NCBI RefSeq assembly: GCF_904849725.1
Contig: NC_058524.1
Location: 547,587,763 to 547,651,762, forward strand
Direction: 5' to 3'
DNA: 64,000 bases
DNA from: Hordeum vulgare subsp. vulgare
Lineage: Eukaryota > Streptophyta > Magnoliopsida > Poales > Poaceae
Each line of letters opens with the position of its first letter. Positions within the stretch are counted from its first letter, which is position 1. Of the stretch, positions 36,203 to 48,900 are shown piece by piece. The notes below the pieces were generated by a model, which saw nothing but the letters and a program-made list of their open reading frames with translations, was not told where the DNA came from and made no database searches. The position numbers and the translations under genes are program-made.

Positions 36203-36215
36203 GGCTCTGATACCA
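36203..36215 (-). other. Primer binding site (tRNA-Met) of the nested gypsy element
   Basis: The minus strand reads TGGTATCAGAGCC three bases after the LTR end. This identifies 36219-40360 as the 5' LTR. Confidence 0.88.
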
Positions 36216-36218
36216 ACT

Positions 36219-39200
36219 TGTGACGCCCTCGATTTAATCGTATGCTAATCATACACGCAAATGCGTACGATCAAACTCAAGGACTCACGAAAAGATATCA
36301 CAACAGAACTCTGGACACAAATAAAACATACAAGCTTCATATTACAAGCGAGGGGCCTCGAGGGCTAGAATACAGAAGCTCGATAAACACACTAGTCAAC
36401 GAAAGCAACAATATCTTATTACAGACATTAAAAATGGGGTGCCTTAAAGAAGGCTAGCACAAAAGATACAACGATCGAACGAGGCGAGGCCTCCTGCCAG
36501 GGAGCCTCCTAACCACTCCTGGTCTTCAGCGGCCTCCACATAGTAGGCATCATCGGGGTAGGAGTCGTCGTCGGCGAGATACTCCATCTCCTGGGCTCCA
36601 TCATCTGGTCGCAGCAACGGATCAAGGGGACAAAGGGGAAGCAAAGCAACGGCGAATACTCATCCAAAGTACTCGCAAGACTAACATCAAAACTATGCTA
36701 AGTATGCATCAGTATAAAAGGAAGGGGTTATGTGGAGAGACTACAACAATGCGAGAATAGACAGAGAAGGCCTAGTCCTATCGAAGACTAGCACCTTCAA
36801 GGGTCTTGCAGCAATAGACGAGAGTAGAACAGGTAACACAAATAATAGTCATATTGTTGCAGCAATATTAATACGAGGTCACGACCAGAGATTATTCCTC
36901 GACTCCCTGCGAGGAAGCAATCCCGGAGCAAACAATCCAGTTATGTAACAGTTGTAGTTGTATAAGTTCAGGGCACAACTCCAAGTCGTCCTGTAACCGT
37001 GGACATGACTATCCGAATAGTTAATTTTCATCCCTGCAGGGGGTGCACCAAGTTTCCCATTAGGCTCAATAACACTCTAGCCGGACACACTTTTCTGGGT
37101 CATGCCCGACCTCGGAATATCGACACATCGCAGCCCCACCTAGACTCAACAGAGAGGCCAGTCCGCCAAACTAAATCCTAAGCACGCATGGGTCATGGGC
37201 ACATCACCCTTTGTACTCCTGCACGATGCGAGGGCGGCCGATGTCAGTCCTAGCACCCCTTATTACAAGTGTGATGCATATCAGGACCAATCGGGCGCGC
37301 GCCGCTCCATTCCTGACGTGTGAAGAGCTTCGGCTGATACCACAACGCCGAGTACCCATAGCTTCTCCCGCGTAGCCGGTTAGTGCGAAAAGGTCTCCGA
37401 CCAACCCAGATCAAATACCCAAATCTATTAACATTTTAATTAACTCGTCGACACATCCACGCGGGAATTCACCCGCCTAATATTTATTCATCAAAGTTCC
37501 TAGTAACAAGGTCAAGTAACTGTGTGGTTGTAACATCAGGGGGGTCCGAGGTATCACCCTTGTTGGATTCCGAACGATGTAACCGTCAAGGTGGACTTAG
37601 AGGAATCACCCCCGAGGATCTCACACTTGAGGGGCTGCATGACAGTCATCGTCGGGAGTGGTGAAGGAGGAATCATCCTCGATAACCACGACCGACTAGC
37701 TGCACTACAGAGGTAGCATCATGCATACTTTGCGAGGTGTCACCCTCGGTACCCGATAGTGGCACTGCAACGTCGTACAACTAAGGGGGGTGTAAGTGAT
37801 GTGTCGGATCTTGTCTCGTCGATCAGGGATCGAGACTTGACGACAAAGCGGGGCAACTGGACTAAGGGTCAGAGGGGATGACTGCTCCACCTATACTAAG
37901 CAGTTTAAAGTGCGGTACTGAAAGTAGCAGTTCATTAAAATCAGGCTATGCATCAGAATAGGATCTATCTACAACAATAGCAAAATTCTAATGCAAGCAT
38001 GAGGGAGAAAGAAATGGGCGATATAGGAATGATCAAGGGGGGTTTGCTTGCCTTGTTGCTCTGCGACAAAGGGCTGGTCGTCACGTGGGTAGATGTACCC
38101 GACAGCAGCGTCAGTCTCGAGGTCTATCGGTAAGAAGAGAGGGGAAGAAACAACTAATATAAACACAGATGCAACACTATACATGACATGACAATATGCA
38201 GGTCTAGGCATGAGCTAACGCAGTGCTATCCGTCATAGACGGGTCGAAAGAATATCTGATGATATTTCCACGGTCTCTAGCTACTACCGGTCAGACGAGA
38301 AATGGTGAAAAAGTTATATATTTGCTATGCTAGGGACGCGTGAGAAACGAGCGGATAGTGTACCCGGGTTTGTGTCGTTCTGCTGACCAACTTTCATGTT
38401 TAAAATATTTTCATTTGACTTACGTTTTTTTTTTATTAATATTTAGGAATTAACATATTTAATTAGATTAGATAATTAAATATGACATCATGACGATGTC
38501 AGCACGACATCATGAGTCAACAGGGTTTGACTAGTCAAATATGACCAATGGACCCGTTGTCATAGGCACAATTATTATTAGGGTTAAATAATTATTCAAC
38601 CAAATTAATTAATGGGTGAGAGCGATCTCTCATACACTGCATAGGATATTTTGTTTATCTTAGTAAACAGATTTAGCAAATAGTTTAAGTAATTAATCTA
38701 CCTAATCTTGCACATTAGAATTAGCTAAACAGTTATTTATCTATTATTATTTTTATTAGTGAATCCTAATTATCCAAAACAGTAATTACTGCTTAACTAA
38801 TTAATTAATCCAATTCATTAGTTTATTAATATTAAATATTTATAAACTATTTTTTTACTTTTATTTTTTTAATTTTTTACGAACGACCCCACCTGTCATT
38901 TGGTGGGAGTTGTGGGGCCCAACTGTCAATGGGACAGTGAGACCTATCTATACTAAATGCACACACAAACCATACTCACGCAGTTTTTCTCATACACACA
39001 TTTTGTATAAACCCATATTTTTTTACATATACATACATCTGCACTTATACGTACATCACTGCATATACACATTCATACATATCTATATTTTTACACACAC
39101 ACATTCCGAAGCATTTATTTATTTTGACAAAAAATGGGTATTCACTTGCATGAAGCCAGCGCAGCTAGCAACAAGACAAGGTAACAGGAGGGGGTCGGGG

Positions 39201-40360
39201 CCAGTGCGGCCATGGCCGGGGTGGCCAGAGTGTGACCAGAGAGGGGGAGGGGAGGAGCCCGAGGGCTCACTGCGGATGTAGTGGAAGAAATGGCTTGGGG
39301 AAGGTCGGGGAGGCCGGTGGGGCGCGACGGTGGCGTTGCAGTCAGGCGAGGTGGTAGGCGACGACGGCGTTCCGGTGACGGGGTAATCGGGGCCGACGTG
39401 AGGCAGGTCCGGCCGGCGGTGTTGGAGGAGGCCGACGGCGGGGTGGCCGGAGGAGGAGGGGCCGGCGGAGGGCCGACCGAATCTGACCAGAGGAGGACCG
39501 GGGCGTGGCATTGTAGGGGCCGGTGGTGGTGGTCTAGCGAGGAAAGAGGGCTGGGCGAGAGGTGAGGCGGAGGCCGGGGCGAGCTGGGGGAGCGAGGGGA
39601 GGCGCCAGGGGGATCTCACGTGGGCTGGGCGAGGGGATCGGGTGGGGGTGGTGGCGCTGGCCTCGTGTGGGGAAGAGACGAGGAAGGAGGCGAGCGAGGC
39701 TCGCGAGAGGTGAGGCTGGAGATGGGGTGCAGGAGAGCTGGGGAGTGGGCTACCGAGGGGAGTGGGGTGAGTTCTGGCGGTGGCGTGGGATGGGAGTGGG
39801 GGAGTGGGTGGTAGTTTAGGGTTTGCGTGGGGGTTTAAATACCCTAAGGAGGTGGGCTTGTTGGGTGGCGAGCTGGGCTGGCCGGCTCGGCTGGTTGGCC
39901 GAGTTGGCCAGGTTTTTTGTTTTGTTTTGTTTATTTATTTTGATTTCTTTTTCATCTATTTATTTAAATACCTTTTAGATTAGAAAATAACAAATCAAAA
40001 ATATTTAGACAGTAGCATAAAAGGTTTACAGGCCGTTTGAAATTATTTAAAACTTTATAATTTCAAAGAGGGCATTTACTAATTTATTTTCGTTGTTGTT
40101 TTAACTACCCTAGTGTATTTAAACACTTTATAAAGTGTGGTCTCAACATGACAAATATCCAGAGAATATTTTCCACATCTTAAACATTTTTGTTTTCATG
40201 TTTGACAAAAAATGAATCTTGACTTTAAATCAGAATTTGACTTTGAGAAATGATCCGAAGTTTGATAAGGCGCTGTTTAGCAAGCTGATTAGGCATTGAT
40301 CATGGTCATCACTGTAGCTTTATTACATACATCACTGTAGAAAAAGCTGAGGATGTCACA
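36219..40360 (-). repeat. 5' LTR of the nested gypsy element
   Basis: A 4142-bp LTR. On the minus strand it starts TGTGACATCCTCAGC (40360) and ends GGGCGTCACA (36219). A GTATTTAAA box is at 39834-39842. It is collinear with the 3' LTR, with small indels and a 166-codon Pro/Ser-rich frame at 39119-39619. Confidence 0.9.
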
Positions 40361-43073
40361 CCTAGCCATTTTTCCAGCCACCCCCTAGAAAACACCACCT
40401 CTAGCCCACACCCTCCAAATCCCGTAGCCTTAAGCTCCATAGCCATTCTCAGCCATCAGATTTGAGATCTGGGGCTCAGATTTGCCCAGTTTTCCACCTA
40501 CCGGACATGTCCGCCACCAACCGGACACGTCCGTGCGACCTCAAGCACCCGAGCTCCACCGTTCGATGCCTCGCAGCCACAAGCCGCCGCCCGCACAGGT
40601 TTGTTAGATTCGCCTAGTTTCCCACTTACCAGACATGTCCGCCACCAACCGGACACGTCCGGGCGACCTCAAGCACCCAAGCTCCACCGCCCGATGCCTC
40701 GCAGCCACGAGCCGCCGCCTGCACAGGTTCGTTAGAGCCGCGCTGCACAACCAGCAAGCCGCCGCATCCCGCCGGTCGGAGCGCTGCCCAGCACCGTCGG
40801 CAGCTGACCGTAGCTCGCCCAGATCCGGACCGAAGTCAGCCGCTAGCCGCCGCCGTCGTGCTTCCTCGCCGCTGGCCCGCCTCTGGCCAAGCTCCGCCGT
40901 CGCCGTTGGCCGATCCCGCCCGTCGCCGGTCCCTGCTGTCGGAGCCCCTGAAGCCAACCACCGCTGCCTACGTCCCGATCGGGATCGAAGACGATGCAGC
41001 GCTCGCCCGCGTTGACCGTAGTCGCAGCATGCGCCGACCTGCACCCCAAGGCCCAACAGCGCTTCCTTATGGCCAGGCCCAACCGAGGCCGAGCGCCCCT
41101 TCGCCCCCAGACCGTTCTGCCTCCTCCTCTCAAGGCCTCGTGGGCTGAAGGCCACCAAGGTGAGCAGCCCGTCTATTCCCCGCCTCCGATGTGTTTTAGA
41201 TATGTTGCACCTCAATTTCGGCCCGTAGTAGTTTAGGTATTTTTTTCCTGCGAATTTAATAATTTCAGGAAATAGGGTATTTTTAAAACGGCTATAAATT
41301 TTTTATTCGTGCGTTGGATCGCAACGAGTTGTATATGTAACTCGTGTAGTTTTTTGCATAGATAAAATTTTACAAGTTGCATGCATGTTTGAATTGGTTT
41401 GACCTGCCGTTTGCCTAGATTTGTGTGATGTCCTATTAGGATAAATATTCCGTAGATATTTTTGTGCGCGTCGAGATTGTTCAAATCCCGTAGATAAAAT
41501 GTTCATCTTGTTGCAACCCCTTGTCATGTATTTTAGAAATAGTTGTCCGGCCATTTTCTTGTAGGTGTCATCAATAGTTTGCTATGTCATGTTTATGACA
41601 TATTTTTGCATGTATGTGTGGCGTTAGTTTTATTTTTCAACCCCACATATTATATATGTTTTCAGGGTAGAAAACTCCATAGAATTTAACTATGCAATTG
41701 GTTTTTTCTGTTGAGTAAGTTAGTGTCCGTGATATGTTGCCATGTTGCCCTCTTGTTTATTTTATGTGATTTATTCCGTGCATGATATGAATTAGTTTTG
41801 AACTAGAGATATGCCCTTGGATATGCATGCTAGCCCATAGTAAATTTGATTGCTATAGAAATCCATGTTTAGGTGTTGTTTGCTTGTTGCCAACATGCTA
41901 GAAAGTAGTGCTCTTTTGAGATGCTGAAATATTTCCAAGTGTGAGAACTGTAATATTTAGTTGTTGTCTTGCCATGAGTTTTCGTAGTGATCTACAACTC
42001 CTTTGGGGTTTGTGCAATGGAGTTATTTGTAGTCCTTAAGATTCTTTAGCATGTTGTAGATGTTCATGCCATTATATGCCCTGTAGCATATAGTTTTGCT
42101 ACTGCAAATATGCCTTCTAGTTGAAAACTACACTGTCAAATCTGTTATTTTCTCTATGTCTGAAACTGTGTGCGAGATGCCATTTTGTGAGTTCTTTTCC
42201 CAGTGTTCCATGCTTCCATGCTAGTTCTGTTTAGTAGGGTTTCGTTGTGCATCTTGACCACTACTGCCTCATGTCTTGTTTGAACATTTTGGAATTATGT
42301 AGCTTGTTGTTTTAGGGTGTAGAGAAATGCCATGTTGCTGTTTTGGCACATTGTAGCTATTTCCTGTTTTGCTTGTAGTTGTTGAATTGTTGCTCTGTTT
42401 GGAACATGTCATATATGAAACTTTCTTAGAATCTTGTGTAGTTTCATAATGTGTTGTTGCCTTCTTGGTTTGGAATGTTTGTTGTTGTCATTTGCATACA
42501 TATTGCATTCATGGCATCATATCTTGCGGTGATCATATCTTTTGAACCGTAGCTCCGTTTGCGATGATCTCCATGTGTAAATTGATTGGCGCGACGCGTA
42601 GAATCACGTGACCCACTTTACTTTGCTCCTTAACAAGTATGAAAACATGTTAGTTTAGATCTGGATATAATTCTAATTTAATGCGTGGGGTCGTTTTGGA
42701 GATGCTACATGTCGTTTCCGACCTCATTTAAAATGCATATATACGTAGATTAATTTGTGCTTCACCTCATGCCATGTTTAACCAACATTTAATATTGACG
42801 TGTACCTAATCGGGAGTTAACTAATTAAATCGTATGTGAAGTTTCATCAATATGCAACTCGTTGCATATTGAACTTCACTTAATGTGTAGTGTTTGATTG
42901 TGTGAATTGCCAAGTCATACCGTGGATAATTGAAACCGCTCATGCATCATCTGTGTTCTGCATCGTGTGGTGAATATCATGTGTTGATTCTTGTTTCCGG
43001 TTTGCTTCGTCTCGATAGAGTTCCGCAAGCGTGTCGGAATGTGAGGATCCGTTCGACTACGTCGGTTCGTCTG

Positions 43074-43504
43074 TGTGACACCCCGAGACCGACGCCCTAG
43101 AAGATTCCCCTTTTATTCCGTTTTCGTCGTGTGGCTTATTTTATTTGTCGCATCATCACTGCATCATTCACATCATCCGCATTGCATCGACATCCCGTTG
43201 CCGCCAGTTTTCAAATTTGCATCCGTTATTAGTTGCCGGTTCTCTCCGTGTTCGTCGTTGCCCGTTCTGAGCCCGATCACACTTGCACGCGCTCCCGGCA
43301 TTGTTTAAATCTTGTTTTTAAAAGTGTGTATAATTGTTTTTCTGATTGGGTTGAAACTTGTCGTGCGGTCTTATTAATACGTAGGTAGGCCGCCTGCCAA
43401 TTTTCGTCGCAATCGGAGTCCTTCTGGTACCCGAACGGTCGACCGTAGCGGCACCGTATTCGGTCTATCATCGGACATTTTTCGGTATTTTAAATCGCGT
43501 TACA
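43074..43504 (+). repeat. 5' LTR of the younger LARD, internally deleted
   Basis: The first about 420 bp match the start of the 3' LTR (46000 onward) up to TTTTAAATCGC. The sequence then jumps to the LTR terminus GCGTTACA. About 4.5 kb is missing, and GCG is present at both sides of the junction. The primer site follows directly, so this is a true 5' LTR position. Confidence 0.8.
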
Positions 43505-43507
43505 AGT

Positions 43508-43519
43508 TGGTATCAGAGC
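43508..43519 (+). other. Primer binding site (tRNA-Met) of the younger LARD
   Basis: TGGTATCAGAGC begins three bases after the LTR terminus GTTACA. It fixes plus orientation. Confidence 0.88.
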
Positions 43520-45989
43520 AGTACCGACCTAGGAGCCCTTGATTGATCGAACTTGGCCGAGTCGAGTCTAGTGAAAGCTGCTTTGAGTCTAGTTATATAT
43601 CAGAGAGTAGGATTCTTTTTTTCTCCTCTTCTATTCTCTCGTGAGGAATCTTGACGTAATAATTTTAATTCTACTCCTCTTCTCACTCAATTTTTTTTAG
43701 GATCACACGGATATTTTTGGAATCTATATGGTGTCGATGTGACGGAGTTCTGTCTTGGTGCCTCCTGTCTGACTTAATTTCTTCCGGGAAGTTGAGGTTC
43801 AGGGGATTCTTGAGCACATCGCTATCATTCAGATTTCTTAGTATCAAGGATGTTCGAAGTTGCTTCAATACTAGTAGTGGCGAGAGGAGTCCGGCTTCCC
43901 CAGTACCGGTGCAGAGAGTTATGGATGTATCTCCATACTTAGTATCATTGTGATTACGAGTGTGTGAGATAGATGACGTTCATGGATTCTGGTTGTGTGT
44001 TGACGGATGTGATACACTGGACGGGTTAGTATAGGAGTTGAGTGATATATTACTCCTTGTATCCGTGGACCAGATTGCATGACCAGAAATTTCGGGAGTT
44101 CTTAGGTGGGAATTCAAGTAGTTACTTATAGGACAATCTTCCAACAAATGCAAGGTGTTAGGTTGGGGTTCGACATCTAGTGGATTCATTTGTTCACGGT
44201 CGACCTACATCAGTTCTCGTTGTGTCTTAAAGAGTCCTTGTAGCTTGCTACGACTCAGGGATGCTTCGTATGTCATGTGCACTGCCTTGCACAGGATGTC
44301 TACTGTAAGGATCGAGCCCATGCGATCCTGTCCACGAAAATATCGGACGAAATATCTCTCATGAATTTGTTCTTGCTTGTTTCATAAGCCGGAACCTTTG
44401 TTTTTGTTGGGATATGGTAATTCGAGTTGCTTCGATGCCAAGTGGTGATTTTTGATCTTTCCTAAGCAGTGTTCTCATATTCATATGAGAGTGCAAATTC
44501 CGTGCTCATTCAAGTTGTCTTTTCAATTCTTTTCAACAGGAGTCATCATATCAATTCTTTTCCAACCGGTGTGCTCCTCTTCAGTGAATTCAATCCTCTC
44601 CAATATTTGCAAAATCAATCTTTTTTTCGGAGTTGTCTCATCTGTCCCAAGTTTTCTTTGTTTTCCAGCCCCCCCACCCTTTTCTTGAGTGACTCAATTT
44701 TCATCCAAGTGTCTTCTTTTAATTGTTGCTTCCGCTATCCTTTCTTCCGTGAAGATTCTCAGGAGTTCTGAGTTCATCATTTCTTCAATCTTGTTATCTT
44801 TTCCCGGTGAATTCAATTTAGTTGTCCGTGTTCATCATATCCTTTTCGTCCTCGTAATTCTTTCCCATGTGAAAATTCTTATCAAGTCTTGTTGTCATTT
44901 CTCTCTATTCTATCCGGAGTGCTGAAGTTATCTCAGAAGTTTCTTGTTTTCAATTCTTTCAATTATTTTGATGGCCTCACCTCATCAAGTTTTCTTTATA
45001 CCGGTACATTATCTCTCTTCTAAGCAATCTTTTCAACGGTGGATTCTTTGAGTGGGCCCATAACCCACAGGTTTTTCCTAGGATCTTATCTACCTCTTGT
45101 AATTTTTTCGGAGTCCTTTAATTATTTCCAACTATGACGTAAGTATGAATTTCGTCAGTCCTATTCCTTCTTTAAGATCGCTTCAAAGTTATATTCATCA
45201 TTGGCTCAACTTGTCCTTGTTCTTATTCCGGAGGGTCTCAGTTATTCTTGGTGGCGTTCTTCTCATCATTTTTCAGCTTGGAAGACCGAAGGAGTGTTTC
45301 TCTCAAATTTTGGTCCATTCTCTTGAAGATTCATCATTTCAACTTTGTGGCATCATCTTGAAATGTTCCAATCATGAGTAATCCCTTTTGCTATCCGGTG
45401 CATTTCTGAGTTGTTTTCATTCTTGATCCTCCGAAGGCCATCATTTCAGAAGATTTCTTCGTTCTCAGCTTTCAGCTTTCGTTCTCAAATTCTCCTCAAT
45501 TGTTGCCTCTTCATTCATCGCTCATATTCCGGTGCCTCATTCAGTTTTCTGTTAGGTGGATCAAGATCTCTTCATTCTCAAGGGGTTCTTCAGGATTCTT
45601 GTGGTAGTAATTCTCATTTCTTCTTCGTTCTTTTCTTGCCAAGATCTAATTTCTATTCTTTCTAACATAGGCTTCGTGATGTTGCTCTTTTCAATCTATT
45701 ATTTTGTCTTTTCAAGATCATATGGTTCCCTTGCTCAATTTAGTAGTCTGTTGTGAATCTTTTCAAGATCTTTCCTTCTTATCGAATTCTTGTCCCCTTT
45801 TCCTACCGAAGTGCTACCGAAATTTTCTGTGAATTCTTTCTTGTTTCTCATATCATTATTCATCTCCTTTCAACGTCCAAGAGTCATTGGTTTCACTCGT
45901 TTGTCAAAGGAGCAACTAAGTTTTGCCTCTTGCTTTCTCATCCTCTTCCCCTTTCATTCTTGGATCTCAGGTCGAGATCCTCTTGTAGT
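43520..45989 (+). other. Non-coding, pyrimidine-rich internal region of the LARD
   Basis: About 2.5 kb with no retroviral domain on either strand. From about 44450 the plus strand is strongly C/T-rich. Variants of TTCCGGTGAATTCAATT recur irregularly, for example near 44575, 44803, 45225, 45395, 45526 and 45808. Open frames are below 101 codons. LARDs conserve structured non-coding RNA here rather than protein. Confidence 0.65.
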
Positions 45990-45999
45990 GTAGGAGAGT
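45990..45999 (+). other. Polypurine tract of the younger LARD
   Basis: GTAGGAGAGT directly precedes the 3' LTR start TGTGACAGCC at 46000. Confidence 0.65.
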
Positions 46000-48900
46000 T
46001 GTGACAGCCCGAGACCGACGCCCCAAAAGATTCCCCTTTTATTCCGTTTTTGTCGTGTGCTTATTTTATTTTTCGCATCATTCGCATCATCCGCATTGCA
46101 TCGGCATCCCGTTGCCGCCGGTTTTCAAATTTGCATCCGTTATTAGTTGCCGGTTCTCTCCGTGTTAATCGTTGCCCGTTCTGAGCCTGATCACACTCGC
46201 ACGCGCTCGCGGCATTGTTTAAATCTTGTTTTTAAAAGTGTGTATAAAACTTTTTATGATTGGGTTGAAACTTGGTTGCGGTCTTATTTAGACGTAGGTA
46301 GGACGCCTGCCAATTTTCGTCGCAATCGGAGTCTGTCTAGTACCCGAACGGTCGACCGTAGCGGCACCATATTCGGTCTATCCTCGGACGTTTTTGGTAT
46401 TTTAAATCGCATTGTCGGGTGCCCGTTTTCCCTCTCATCTCTGGCTAGCCTACTCTACACGGCCACTTAGCCCATCCCCGCGTTCGAGATCGTTCGATTC
46501 CGATCGTACGGTTGAAACCGGGGCGAAAAACTACCAAACCTAGCCGCCTGCCTCGAATCCCGCGCCCACCTACCCCAGCTGCTGCGCCCTCTCTCTCCTC
46601 CGAGAGCCGCCGACCCGCCAGACCCGCAATAGGCCCTCCACGGGCCCGGGTCGTGCCGCTGCCGGCTTGCCCGAGGCTGCCCCAAGCCTCCCCCGTGTGC
46701 AGCGTCCGGCCCCACCATGGACCGCCGCCCGAGTCGTGCCTCTTGCCGGCGACCGCAGCCAGTCGCTCCGTCGGAGTGCCGCCGCCGGCGAATGTCTTCC
46801 CCAGGCCAGCTCGTCGCCCCCTCCTCTCTGATGCCTTCCTTCTTCCTCTCCTCATCCCCCTGTGCCTCTTCCTTGCAGAGACGCCGCGTTGATCTCCTCG
46901 CCCCGGCATCATCGAGACCCTTCTCCCTCCGGAACGGGAGCCCCGCCTCCGGATCTGTCGATCCCGGCCCTCCCGGGAGCCCCGGCCGTCCTCGACCCCC
47001 CCCCCCCCCCCCCCCCCCCGCCTCGTCGGAGCGCCTCCCGTCCCCTCCAGCCTACGCTGCCATGACTCTGGCCTCGCTACGACGGGAGGGAGGACGAGCC
47101 TCCCGTGTCTCTCGCCAAGCTGGGCCCGATCTGCCCCGTCGGCCCAGGCGCCCCAGGCCCAGCGCGCGTCTCCCTAGCCCAGTCGCCCGGCCGGCCTACC
47201 TCCCCCGCCGTCCTGGGCCGAGCCCACTAGGTGAGCGCCTCCGCTAAGCCCCGCCCGTAGCGCGTTTTATTAAATTGCGCCGCCCTGTTTTGGCCCGTTA
47301 GTTATTTTTTTTTAGGATTTCGTTTTAACAATTTCAGGAATTAGGATATATTTTCTAATGGCCGTAGATAATTAATCGAGCGTCGGATCGCAATGATTTA
47401 AATATGAAACTTGATTAGTTTTTCGCGTAGATTCATAATTTGCAAGTTGCATGCGTGTTTGAAGTGATTTGACTACCATATGCCTAGAAACGTGTGTTGT
47501 CCTAATAGGTTGCTTATCCCGCATTTATTTTCGTGCATGTCCGGATTGCTCAAAACCCCATAGATGAAATGCTCATGTTTTTAGGAACCTTTTTCCATGT
47601 ATTTTAGAGTAAGTTCTGTGCATTTTTGCATGTAGGTTCCGTCGCTAGTTTGTTATACCGTGTTTAGGACATATATCTCGCATATTCGTGTGGCGTTATT
47701 TTATTTTGCAATCCCTCATGTTAAATATGTTTTCGGGGTATAAAAATCCATAGAATTTAACTATGCATTTAGTATTAGCTTTTGAGAAAGTTAGTGCGCG
47801 TGATATTTTGCCATGTTGCCCTCTTGTCTATTTTGTGTGATTTAATCCGTGCATCATATGAATGAGTTGTCAACTAGAGATATGCCCTTGGATAAGTATG
47901 CTAGCCCCTCGTAATTTTGGATGCAATAGAAATCCATGTTTAGGTGTTGTTTGCTTTCCCTCAACATGCTAGAATATAGTGTTGATTTGGAGATGCTGAA
48001 ATATTTTTAAGTCTGAGATCTGTTATTTTTGTTGCTGTCTTTCCATGAGTTTATCTGGTGACCTATAGCTCTTTTGAGGTTGGTGCTGTGAATTTTCTAT
48101 CATGCTGTGAATTTTCATGTCATTTGGTGCCCTGTAGCATATAGTTTTGTTGCTGTCAATATGCCTTCAGATCGTAAACTGCACTGTCATAAATTGATAT
48201 TTTCACTAAGTGAGAAACTCTGGGTGAGATGCCATTTTGTGAGTTCTTTTCCTAATGATCCATGCTTCCACGCTAAATGTTATTAGTAGTATGTTGTAGT
48301 GCATCTTGCCCTCTACTGTCTCATGCCTTGGTTGAGCATATTGAATTTGTGTATCTAGTTGTTCGAGGGCGTAGAAAATGCTATGTGGCTGATTTTGGGC
48401 AGATTGTAGTGATTTGTTGTTTAGCTCGTAGTTGTTGAACCGTTGCTCCGTTTTGATCGTGTCCTAGATGAAACTTGCTTAGAATCTCGTGTAGTTTCGT
48501 ATTATCTTGCTGGTTGTATGTTTTGAAATGTTGTGGCTGTCATTTGCACACATATTGCAGTCATGCCATCATATCTTGCGGTGTTCGTATCTTTTGAACT
48601 GTAGGTCCGTTGGAGATGTTCTCTATGTGTAAATTGATTGGAACGATGCGTAGGATCACGTGAACCTATTTATTTTGCAGTTTAACAAATATTAAAACAT
48701 GTTAATTAAGATATGGACATAATTATAAATTGACGTATGAGGTCATCTCAGAGATGTTATATGACGTTTCCGACCTCATTTAAAATGCTTAGATAGATAG
48801 ATTAATGGCGCTTCGCCTCTTGCCATGTTTAACCACATTTAATACTGCCGTGTACCTAATCAGGATAGAACTAAATAATTCGTATGTGGAGTTTCGTCAA

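Larger units (their letters stand above)
27463..40360 (-). mobile_element. Ty3/gypsy (chromodomain-type) element, minus strand, mostly non-coding
   Basis: Two long LTRs (27463-31545 and 36219-40360) flank a 4.67-kb internal region. The 5-bp target duplication CCTAG is perfect (27458-27462 and 40361-40365). The primer site next to the right LTR and the polypurine tract next to the left LTR fix minus orientation. Only the C-terminal end of pol is recognisable. LTR starts differ at roughly one base in ten in the first 115 bp compared by eye, so the insertion is not recent. Confidence 0.9.

Noticed and set aside
40604..41215. 203-codon minus-strand frame in the solo LTR
   Set aside because: Antisense to the LTR, low complexity, no domain, and not kept in the related LTR.
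46512..47247. Pro-rich frames (126 and 176 codons) in the LARD LTR
   Set aside because: Low-complexity GC-rich sequence with open frames on both strands and a poly-C tract. The corresponding region of the solo LTR does not keep the same protein.
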